A stretch of 64,000 nt of DNA from Gigaspora margarita (taxonomy: Eukaryota > Glomeromycota > Glomeromycetes > Diversisporales > Gigasporaceae): contig WTPW01000347.1 of NCBI GenBank assembly GCA_009809945.1, positions 39,068-103,067 of the forward strand, read 5' to 3'. Shown here one piece after another: positions 55,339 through 64,000 of this stretch. The position numbers and the translations under genes are program-made. Each line of letters opens with the position of its first letter. The first letter of the stretch is position 1. Under the pieces are notes generated by a model, which saw only the letters and a list, made by a program, of their open reading frames with translations, made no database searches and was not told the DNA's origin.

Positions 55339-56615
55339 TTATTTTTTTTTGGTTTTAAAATGCCTGCTTGGGACATAGAATTCAATTATTTTACACTTTG
55401 GAAAATTACACTTGGATGAGAGTACAACTAGCTACATATATACTTTTGGTGTCTAATTTAAGTAGTCTGCCTGAAGGTTCCACATTAGATGCTATACCTG
55501 CAACCCAACTACAGGAATTGCCTATTTAAACCCTCTGATCTTTAGCTCCTTTGACCAATCTCAACTGTTTTACCAGTATTCACGGTACACATACAGTCAG
55601 TTTTGACCCAAGATCATTTATTGCTATAGCTCTTAGAACTAGTTTATCCTTGCAAAAAACTTGGTAGAGCAGTTCCTGTCTTATACAGATAATACCTATA
55701 CTTTGGTAATTATCGCTATGGCTGAGACCAACACTTGCAACTTTGTTCTCTTACCAATACCTACTTCTTGTCCTTGTAAGGTTCGCTCCAACTCTAGCAC
55801 CCACCTCTACTATTCTACCAGTCCTTATACCAGCTTTTTAAACTTCAAACCAGTTAGCCCAGAAGGATCGATTCACCTGGCATTAGGTGCCATTATGGTT
55901 TTTTCTTCTATTGGTACCTACTTCTATAGCATAGGTCCTTTTTTCTAGTATAACTCTAGTGGTTAAATTGGTGAACCCCTGTCCCTGAGGATCTTTATTC
56001 ATCTAATATTCTGGGTTTAGTTTCTAATTCTCTGGTTTTGGTAGCACTGTTGAAGATCTTTGCTACCTCCTTACTCAGGACTTGCCAAATAGGGGGTAGG
56101 CTAAAGCCAGGTACATCACGAAATTACCTGATATATAACCCGGATCAGTCTGAACAAATCAAAGCGAGACAGCAAAGACAAAAACACGAAATATATAAAA
56201 AATGGCTATCCAAACCGTCTTGTTTGACTAAGTAAAAGTGTCAGAAATGCGATTTTACTATATATAATCCACCTCCTAACCTAAACCTAACCCAACCCTA
56301 ACCCTAACCCTAACCCTAATTAAAATTAGAAAAATTGGAAAAATCAGGTAATCTCGTAATGTACCTGGCTTTAGCCATTCCCATATAGGTTCCTATTTTT
56401 CTGGTTTCTTGTATAATGGTATACAACTATGCCCAAAAGCTCTCATTCTAGATGGTTACCAAGGATTACAGGTAATATACCTGACCGATTGATGAAACAA
56501 CAGTTATTGTACCATAGGTTTATTTTTCAAAGCATCGCTAGTGGGATTTGAACCCTAGACCTGCCACTTGGAGGTGACAACTTACCAACTTCTCTAAGTC
56601 ACTACACTCTGTAAT
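55339..56615 (-). mobile_element. tRNA-headed SINE-like retroelement, copy C1
   Basis: Perfect 13-bp target duplication GATATTTTTATTT at 55326-55338 and 56616-56628. The A tail is the T tract at the left end. The head at 56515-56600 has A-box-like TTAGAGAAGTTGG and B-box-like GGTTCAAATCC on the minus strand. A telomere-repeat MITE (56092-56382) is inserted; without it the element is about 0.98 kb. Open frames at 55661-55948 and 56038-56235 are not genes. Confidence 0.8.
56092..56382. mobile_element. CTAAAGCC-family MITE with the longest telomere-like tract
   Basis: Ends GGGGGTAGGCTAAAGCCAGG and complement GGGAATGGCTAAAGCCAGGT. Tract 56286-56320 has four perfect CCCTAA units plus degenerate ones, preceded by GTGTCAGAAATGCGATTTTA. 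Inserted in SINE C1. Confidence 0.9.
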
Positions 56616-56628
56616 GATATTTTTATTT

Positions 56629-57173
56629 AAAAATTTAGAGATAATTATTATATATAAAAATGCATAAATTTTATGATTATATAATATTCTAACATAGAGA
56701 TTTATCAGTCACAAAAAAATATAGATAATCTATATTTGTGATACTTTTTATACACTGAAAATTTTAAAGTATTACAAATTAACTCTGGGAAGTTATTAGA
56801 GGTTAGATACTTACAGCAAGTACTATATATAAGACAGATTATGGAATTTATTACTATCGTAAACAAATTAAATGAAGTAATTGTTATTCTTTTGAAAAAT
56901 TATTAAAAAGGTTAGATTTTTAAATTGCTTATTTCTATATTAATATTCTATATGTGAAAGTTTAATTTATATATTTTTATATAAATTTAGAAAATAACAT
57001 TACTGTAGATTTTCAAAAATAAGCTATCTTGCTTTTTTCAAACCAAATTTTTTTTTCAAAAATAAGCTACCCCTTAATACTATTGTTAGTGAATAAACAA
57101 GTTTTCTAGCAATTTGTTAGAAAAACAACAGGCATTATAGCTCTTATTTTCTAAACTAAAATTATTCTCATTA
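56629..57173. other. AT-rich stretch with half of a mariner-like MITE
   Basis: 57015-57075 has two AAAAATAAGCTAYC motifs typical of the 6072/13084 family but no matching second end. No gene. Confidence 0.45.
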
Positions 57174-57336
57174 GGGCGCTGACATTTATTACCTAATATC
57201 TATTTACTATAGGGGCTTACCCCCCACCCCCAGGTAAGATTTTATTTTAGCCAATCAAATTTAACTAACTAACTAAGGTAAAATTTTTCTTGACCCCCCC
57301 ACCCCCTAAAATATTACCTAATAAATGTCAGCGCCC
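57174..57336. mobile_element. Harbinger-like MITE
   Basis: Ends GGGCGCTGACATTTATTACC / complement GGGCGCTGACATTTATTAGG, TTA flanks on both sides. Sub-terminal C-rich runs as in 13255-14215. Confidence 0.85.
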
Positions 57337-57399
57337 TTATTGTATATATATATATATATTACAAAAATAGTTACTTTGTATATGTTTAATAGTTGAAAT

Positions 57400-57760
57400 C
57401 TTTTTGATTGAGACTTGCTATCAAGTTATAAATTGATTAAAATAAATAAAATCTGTAAAAAATAAAAGTAAAATAAAATGTACATATATTTAATAAATAA
57501 TTTAAAATAAAATAATAAATAGATAAATAAATAAAAAATAAATTAAAATAAAATAAACTGTGTTTAAATTAAATAAATAAAAAATTAAAATAATAAAACA
57601 AATATATAAAATGTACTTTATTTATTTTTATTTTTTTAATTTATTTTTATTTTTTCAATTTTTTTTTATATTTTTTTTAGATTTTTTTAAATTTTTTTTA
57701 TGGAATATTGTTATAGTACTATAGCATTTTAGTGCTTAGTACTATAGTGCTATATTTTTT
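57400..57760. repeat. Low-complexity AAAT/ATTT tract
   Basis: Long AAATAAAT/TTTATTTT strings followed by ACTATAGTGCTATA-type hairpins, similar to 63811-64000. Confidence 0.7.
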
Positions 57761-57909
57761 AATAAATTAATTTTGTATACCCAGGCTGCTATGCATGGGT
57801 ATATAATCAGTAATCAGAGTGATAATCAGTGTTTTTTTTTATTTTTGTTTTTTGTATTTCTATTTCAATATTTACTAAAATATTCTTCTTATTAGGCTGT
57901 AAGTAATTT

Positions 57910-58080
57910 CGTTATTGGTATCGCCATTCCTGGAGTCATAATACTCAGTGTCATCATTCTTAGCATCATAGTTCTTGGTGTCATTGTTGTTACAAGAGCA
58001 ATCATTATTGGAACTAATAGTAGTGTATGCAGGTAATTTGTTATTAGTATTATTCTCTTTGGTGTCACTATTTAGTATTG
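57910..58080. repeat. Degenerate GTCATNATTCTTGGT repeats
   Basis: About five imperfect copies of a 15-21-bp unit. The open frames 57875-58084 (-) and 57975-58220 (+) translate it and are not called. Confidence 0.5.
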
Positions 58081-58309
58081 TCAATACTGAGTCTTACTTA
58101 GTCTTTGTAGGAAAGTTTTTTGGTTATTATGGTAGTAAAGTTATTGCTCTTGGTTCTTTATCAGCATATAATTGGAGTTGTAGTTCAGATTTTTACTGTA
58201 GGTTTATTATTGGTATATAGTTATGGTTGTACTAGTGTATTGAGATTTAGTAGATAGAGTTTAGAATAGTTAATAGATTGTTGAAAGTTGTTTAACATAC
58301 AGTCTAACC

Positions 58310-58436
58310 TTGATATAACAAAGCCCTAGGCTGGAGTTAAAATGTTTGGATCGATATATTGAAGTTTTAGTTATAAAAATTTTTGCTTTAATAGTTGATT
58401 TGGTTTAATGAGATTTGTTTTATTGAGATTATACAG
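58310..58436. mobile_element. Mariner/pogo-like MITE, diverged
   Basis: Left end CAGTCTAACCTTGATATAAC with TA flank; right end complement CTGTATAATCTCAATAAAAC, TA flank. Confidence 0.55.
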
Positions 58437-58479
58437 TATGTGTGCCTGTAAATCATAAAAAAAAGAATGCTTAAAACCA

Positions 58480-58660
58480 GTTACATCACAAAATTAAATT
58501 AAATTAAATATTATCATTATTAAGATTAGTAAGCTTAGGGCTTGTATGGATTAGAATTAGAAGTCCTAAGGTAAAATTATTTCTCTGGAATTTTTTATTA
58601 ATGCATCAAGATAGTATTGTTTTTTGTTTCATTGGATTAGCTTGTATCATCGTTAGTGAT
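58480..58660. mobile_element. Decayed CTAAAGCC-family copy
   Basis: GCTTAAAACCAGTTACATCA then GGTAAAATTATTTCTCTGGA, TTTTTTATTAATGCATCAAG. Colinear with the 40954 interior; the TTAGGG tract is reduced to a single TTAGGG. Confidence 0.55.
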
Positions 58661-59551
58661 GCAGTAAAATCATCCTAATGACTTAAACCATAACTAGTTA
58701 CAGTAATTATTAGGATGATTCTATAGCATCATAGTTATGGAAAATAGGAAATCTTGTATCGTTTCCATATTTCTTTTGTTTTCACTAGGCTAATTCATGT
58801 AAGTGGGAACAGAATTCAAGTGGATTCAGAATTTTCTAGTTAAATTATGATTAGGGTATGGGTGCACATCTAATACAATCAACCCTAAAAATAGAATTTT
58901 ATATAAAATTCTGAATCTACTTAAATTCTCTATATAGCATATATATGTCAACATGGGCAACTCTAATAGCTAAAATAGTTACTTCAAGATCTATAAGTTC
59001 TTGAACCAATATTTAGCTTATTCAGAGGTAGTTAAAATTTAGTAGGTTGAGCTGTTCTTCCAATAAGTAGTTTCAGGTTTGCTTTCTTTCTCTTTTGCTA
59101 ACTTTTTTCTATTTTAAAATCATGATATTGAATAGCAGAAATATTGATAAAATAATCTACTAAATTCATAACCATAGCTTATTACTATAAATTGGAAGAT
59201 GGATGTCAAAGTTACATGCACAAGATTGGAACAATCGATTTTTACAGAGCTATCTCTAAATTTTTAGGTCAGATTATCAGATCTAGGTTGGTGTTTAGCT
59301 CTAGTTGTTAGAAGATTCTATAGCAAAATTATAAGCTATGCATATTTTGCTTAGTAAAGTGATATGATTTATTAATAAAATTTTTTATAATCTTGAGCAA
59401 AATTGATTAATTCCAATTCAGCTGACCATAATTCTAATGCTTTCCCCTGTATGAGTTAATAGACTATGCTTTGTTGTTTCTGATCGTGCAATGATTATTT
59501 AGTCACATACTATTACAAGACAATATAATTGTTAGACATATAGTATATAAA
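58661..59551. other. No gene seen; weak inverted repeats
   Basis: 58661-58735 has CATCCTAATGAC facing TAGGATGATT. 59310-59410 has AGATTCTATAGCAAAATTAT, shared with 41865. No coding content recognised. Confidence 0.4.
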
Positions 59552-60596
59552 ATATCAGTCATCCGATTTGTCACACTATTGTTACATGTAAATTTTTTAT
59601 ATATAAAATTATAAAAAAAAACATAAAATTACTATAAACTTTGAAGAAATGATGTTCCAAAGTCTACATATCAACTTAAAATTAAATTCTTCGGGAGTAT
59701 AGAACAAGGGAAGGAGGAAAATGTAATACAAAAATCGGATCAAAATTTTACTGATTTTGCACAAAACGAAAATGTAACTTCATCAAAAACAAATATTTTC
59801 TGATTTTAAGATGAAAATTTTATGTAAAATCATGCTCTGAACAACTTTACTTAATCAGCGGAAGTGAGTCACCTTGTAAGAAAAATGGATTATCTATATA
59901 CTAAAGTCAAAATTTTTAACTTTACAAGATAAAACTTTTTTTTCATTAGGCAACCTACTTTGGGCCCTTAAGAAAAGTTGTTCAGCAAGTAATTTTACCA
60001 TATATCTAAGATTGAAATGGCTTTTTCGGATCTTTTACTAAGTGAAAAATGGGTTTAAAGTTAGAAAAAAATTTTTTTAAAAAAAAATTTTTTCTAACTT
60101 TAAACCCATTTTTCATTAGTAAAAGGTCCAAAAAAGCTATTTCAATCTCAAATGTGTGGTAAAATTATATGCTGAACAACTTTGCTTAAGGGCCCAAAGT
60201 AGGTTGCCTAATGAAAAAAAAGTTTTATCTTGTAAAGTTAAAAATTTTGACTTTAGTATATAGATAACCCATTTTTCTTACAAGGTAACTCACTTCTGCC
60301 GATTAAGTAAAGTTGTTCAGAGCATAATTTTACATAAAATTCTTATATTAAAATCAGAAAATATTTGTTTTTGATGAAGTTACATTTTCGTTTTGTGCAA
60401 AATCGGTGAAATTTTGATCTGATTTTTGTACTACATTTTTTTTCTCCCCTTGTTCTATACTCCCGAAGAATTTAATTTTAAGTTGATATGTAGACTTTGG
60501 AACATCATTTCTTCAAAGTTTATAGTAATTTTATATGTTTTTTTTTATAATTTTATATATAAAAAATTTACATGTGACAAATCGAATGACTGATAT
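59552..60596. repeat. Foldback B family, copy 3, best preserved
   Basis: Ends ATATCAGTCATCCGATTTGT / complement ATATCAGTCATTCGATTTGT; ~510-bp arms mirrored about ~60077 (TTTTTTTTAAAAAAAAATT centre). Arms include GCTCTGAACAACTTTACTTA, GGTGACTC-type and CCCAAAGTAGGTTGCCTAAT. Confidence 0.9.
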
Positions 60597-60613
60597 ATAC
60601 TATAATAAATTAT

Positions 60614-61803
60614 GGGAATTGCTATTTCTACCATGGTATTTTGCTATTTCCACCATAGTTACACAAGATTTTCTATTTTTAGAATTAAACTAATATATCT
60701 AATTCTACTTCTAACTTTGATCCTAACCCTAACCCTAAAAACTAATAAGTAAACCTTCTTTGGCTTCTAACTGAAAGTTGTAGAGCTCATTTTTCTGATT
60801 CTAATAGTAGTTAAATCATTAAAGGTGGATCCCAAGATACTTGGGATCAAAGAAGAGAACATAAGGATCGGCAAATTTACTGTTACACAAAGCTAGAAAA
60901 AGCCGTCAAATGAAAAATTATGATTTGCGCAGAATTTTATTATGATAATTGGCTTTGGGCTCTTAAATAAAGTTATTCTTTGACTCAAAAAAATGCTAGT
61001 TTCTTAAGATGTATTTTATTATTTTCTTAGTAAAATTTTTCATTATGATAAAAAACTTTTCAAAACGTATGTAAAGAAAAACAAATCTAAGTTAGAAAAA
61101 AGCCATCAACGAAAAATCGTGATTTGCGCAGAATTTTATTATCATAATTGACTTTTGGCTCTTAAATAAAGTTGTTCTTTGGCTCAAAAAAATGCTAGTT
61201 TCTTAAGACAAGTTTTATTATTTTCTTAGTAAAATTTTTCACTACAATAAAAAACGTTTCAAAACGTATTTAAAGAAAATGAATAGTTTGTGTAACAGTA
61301 AATTTGCCGATCCTTATGTTCTCTTCTTTGATCCCAAGTATCTTGGGATCCACCGGGCCGATTTTGATGATTTAACTACCATTAGAATCAGAAAAATGAG
61401 CTCTACAACTTTAATTAGAAGCCAAAGAAAGTTTACTTATTAGTTTTAGGGTTAAGGTTAGGGTTAGGGTTAAAGATAAAGTTAGAATGTAATTTTATAA
61501 TATATTATATTAATTCTAAAAATAGAAAATCTTATGTAACCATGGTGGAAACAGTGTCTGAAATTGGGTTGCGGAGTCTGCGGACTGCAACAAATTTTAA
61601 ATTTCCGCAACCAAAATCTAAAGTGCATATGCAAATTCCGCACATAAATTTGCAAATTTTACTTATAAATTTTGATTAAATGCTTATATGCGCAACTAAA
61701 TTTTATAAATTCTTATAATCCGCAACTATTTTTTTTATTTAGTTGCAGCCCACAACTAATTTAAAAATTGAATTTCAGACACTGGGTGGAAATAGCAATT
61801 CCC
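60614..61803. mobile_element. GGG...CCC element with 8-bp duplication, copy 2
   Basis: Perfect 8-bp duplication TAAATTAT at 60606-60613 and 61804-61811. Ends GGGAATTGCTATTTCTACCA / complement GGGAATTGCTATTTCCACCC. Telomere-like tracts on both arms (60720-60736 CCCTAACCCTAA; 61444-61476 TTAGGG), M1-bearing arms, and a ~194-bp tandem duplication at 60892-61275. Interrupted by 61552-61784. Confidence 0.85.
61552..61784. mobile_element. hAT-like MITE
   Basis: Perfect 8-bp duplication GGTGGAAA at 61544-61551 and 61785-61792. Ends CAGTGTCTGAAATT / AATTTCAGACACTG. Interior has repeated CCGCAAC/TTGCGG. Confidence 0.9.
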
Positions 61804-62127
61804 TAAATTATATACAAAACCATAGCACTATAGTAGGACCCCAAACAATACATATAGAGGTTATATTAGCTTTAATATAAACTTATTATAAATTTTATCC
61901 ACTTTTTATTAGAGCTAATTAACCTTATTTTATAATATAAGCTTTAATATTTAAATAATTTATCCATTTAACAAATATAACAAATATAAAAAAAATTTTT
62001 TTCTAAAAAAAAATTTTCTTCAAAAAAACTTTTCTTCCAAAAAAAATTTTCTTCAAAAAAATTTTTTTCAAAAAAAAATTTTTTTTGGGTATTATTTTAT
62101 GGACATCTGTCGCCATGGTGACCCTGT

Positions 62128-62202
62128 GATCAACTAATTGAATTTGATCATGTGTATGACATGAGCACATGATGCACATGATCGAATTCGATTGGTCAAT
62201 CA
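62128..62202. repeat. Imperfect hairpin
   Basis: GTGATCAACTAATTGAATTT + GATCATGTG faces the complement of CACATGATCGAATTCGATTG + GTCAATCAC. Confidence 0.6.
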
Positions 62203-63104
62203 CATACACTTGAGAGTTTTTCCTTGGATCGTTAAAATAATGTTGATTTTAAAGGCGAAAACATCAAAATTATTTTTAAAAAACTGACATATATCAGCTG
62301 CTCATTGTTACACATTCTACTTATATCTCATTGATTCAAATGATCAGTTATTGTACGATTGACCAATTGACCAAAGTTTTTAGATTCTATATAATGTGAA
62401 ACGAAAAATCAACTTCGCATGGCCAAAAAGTTTTTAAGAACAATAAAAATTTAAATTATACTCTTTTGGGCTTAATGTATAAAAATAAAACCAGTTCCAA
62501 GCTTTAATTTTTTTATTAAAACTGAGTTTAATAAGCTTTAATTTATTTAATTTTATTTTTTTATAATTTAATTTTTTTTTTAATTTATTTTTTTTTAATT
62601 TTTACTTAATAATTGTTATTTTTTTTTTAGAACTAAGAAAACGAAACAGGATGACAAACAAGAACAGTGGATGAAAATAAGAAAGAAAACAGAATGAGAC
62701 GACAAGAAAACGGGATGAAAATGGTAGACGAAAAGAAAAAGAAAACAGTAAAAAAAGGGAGAAAACAAGAACAAGAACAGACTAAAATTAGACTACAAAA
62801 CAAAACAACAAAGATACCGAAAGATGCAGAAAATGGAAAGCAAAAATGAAGAATAAATCAAAGACCTATGACAAAGACACATTAATAAAAACTTGAATGC
62901 AAATAAAAAACGATTCAACCGAGAACAAAAAAAAACTTGGAACTTACTAAAAAACCTCGCGAACCTACCAACGAAGTCACCGAAGGAACCCACAGAAAAA
63001 TGACAAACCCACCAAAACTGACGAAGAAGAACTCACTGAAACCTATAAGAATAACTCACCAAAAAAACAACGAAGAACTTGCTAGAAGAACCACTGAAAA
63101 GCCT

Positions 63105-63485
63105 ACTAAGAAGAACTTATTGAAACCCCACAAAAATGACGAACAAATACGAAGGACTTAACGAAAAACAACCTACTGAATCACCAAAATAATGTTAAAT
63201 CCACCAATCCAAAAGCAACTTTATGCTCCTACTATAGCTCCAACTACTGCTCCAATGATGGCTCCAACGACGACTCTAACGAAAGTTTGAAACCCACAAA
63301 AAACAACAAACAAATACGAAGAACTTAACGAAAAAAACAACCTACCAAATCGTTAAATCCACCAATCTAAATGCGACTTTATGCTCCTACTACAGCTCCA
63401 ACTGCTCCAATGACAGCTCCTTCAATGACTTCAACGACGATTCCAAGAAAGCTCCAGTGACGGCTCCAACGATGGCTCTAGCGAT
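63105..63485. repeat. ~180-bp tandem duplication with GCTCCAAC microrepeats
   Basis: Both copies hold AATACGAAGRACTTAACGAA, GTTAAATCCACCAATC and CTTTATGCTCCTACTA, then runs of GCTCCAACNAYGRCTCC. Confidence 0.75.
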
Positions 63486-63810
63486 GCTCCAAAAAAAAAT
63501 TAAACATTAATAATAATAAAAAATAAAAAATAAACAAAAAAATAATAAAAAATATTTATAAGATCACCAATCTGTAAAATGATTGGACAATCATATAGGG
63601 TATGGTTCAAATTTTAAATATAACTTATCTAAAATTTATTAATTTATCCATTTTAAATAACATAACATTAAAGGCTTTTATCCACTTTTAAATATAACCT
63701 TTTGGCCAATATCCGCTTTTCAAATATAACATCTTAGTAAAAAAGTGACTTTTTTATCCAAAATTTCAATATAACCTTTATATGTAATATTCGGGGTCCT
63801 ACTATAGTGC

Positions 63811-64000
63811 TTTGGTACAGCACTATAAAATAAAAATTTTTTTTTATTATTATTTATTTTTTTATAATTTTTTATTTTTTTACAAATTTTTTATTTTTTT
63901 ATTATTTATTTTTTTTAGTTTTTTTTTAAACTTTTTTTTTAAAATTTTAATATTTTTTATTTATTTTTTTTTATTTAATGTTTTTTTTTTTATTTTTTAA
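63811..64000. repeat. T-rich low-complexity tail of the window
   Basis: Almost only T and A; the open frame 63812-64000 is its Phe/Leu translation. Confidence 0.8.

Larger units (their letters stand above)
61825..63810. mobile_element. ~2-kb inverted-repeat element, non-coding interior
   Basis: Ends GCACTATAGTAGGACCCC / complement GCACTATAGTAGGACCCC, then RGTTATATT repeats for ~150 bp on both sides. Interior: TTTTCTTCAAAAAAA array (61990-62090), hairpin (62128-62202), strongly purine-rich strand (62630-62960), and a tandem duplication (63105-63485). No transposase seen; open frames 62003-62209, 62667-62849, 62793-62993 and 62937-63161 are low complexity. Confidence 0.7.

Noticed and set aside
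62003-63161. Lys-rich open frames
   Set aside because: Low-complexity translations of a purine-rich or T-rich strand in an inverted-repeat element.

Overview
The window looks like transposon-saturated nuclear DNA of a fungus, most likely an arbuscular mycorrhizal fungus (Glomeromycotina, the Rhizophagus/Gigaspora/Diversispora type). This rests on the very high A+T content, one gene with small GT-AG introns encoding a TKL-type kinase joined to Sel1 repeats (a family strongly expanded in these fungi), a decayed MULE/FAR1-like transposase, and TTAGGG-type repeats. It is an inference from gene style, not a species identification. No bacterial operon, rRNA gene, CRISPR array or intact tRNA was seen.

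Only one convincing intact protein gene is present, on the minus strand at 36668-32452. It is a five-exon gene for a ~559-residue protein with an N-terminal kinase fold and about six C-terminal Sel1 repeats. The kinase part has lost the glycine loop, the HRD aspartate (HGN) and the DFG glycine (DFW), so it is probably a pseudokinase signalling or scaffold protein. Its last intron is 1.9 kb and is filled with nested inverted-repeat elements. A decayed MULE-type transposase lies at about 25860-22700 (minus), and a short unidentified coding relic at 10409-10669.

Almost everything else is mobile DNA, mainly non-autonomous. (1) About 1-kb tRNA-headed SINE-like retroelements: 9626-10362, 21081-21761, 5090-6397, 29826-30800, 55339-56615 and a head at 51872; three have perfect 13-15 bp target duplications. 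(2) Short inverted-repeat elements with recognisable target duplications: TA (mariner/pogo-like), TAA/TTA (Harbinger-like) and 8 bp (hAT-like), plus two large GGG...CCC elements with 8-bp duplications. (3) A family of GGGG-xx-CTAAAGCC elements, most with TTAGGG tracts inside. (4) Long foldback elements with arms of 150-550 bp. Nesting is extreme: 40901-44024 holds at least four levels.

The most unusual signals are the repeated association of telomere-like repeats with inverted-repeat elements, and two short conserved cassettes shared by palindromic elements whose ends and target duplications otherwise differ. Region by region: 1-5000 foldbacks; 5-6.4 kb SINE with a MITE inside; 6.4-10.4 kb MITEs and a SINE; 11-14.6 kb nested foldbacks; 15.5-18.5 kb repeats; 19-22 kb foldbacks with a SINE; 22.7-26 kb MULE relic; 26-31.5 kb nested elements; 32.4-36.7 kb the gene; 37.5-48.6 kb Harbinger, hAT and mariner MITEs in nested stacks; 49.8-55.3 kb tandem repeats and hairpins; 55.3-64 kb SINE, foldbacks and one 2-kb inverted-repeat element.
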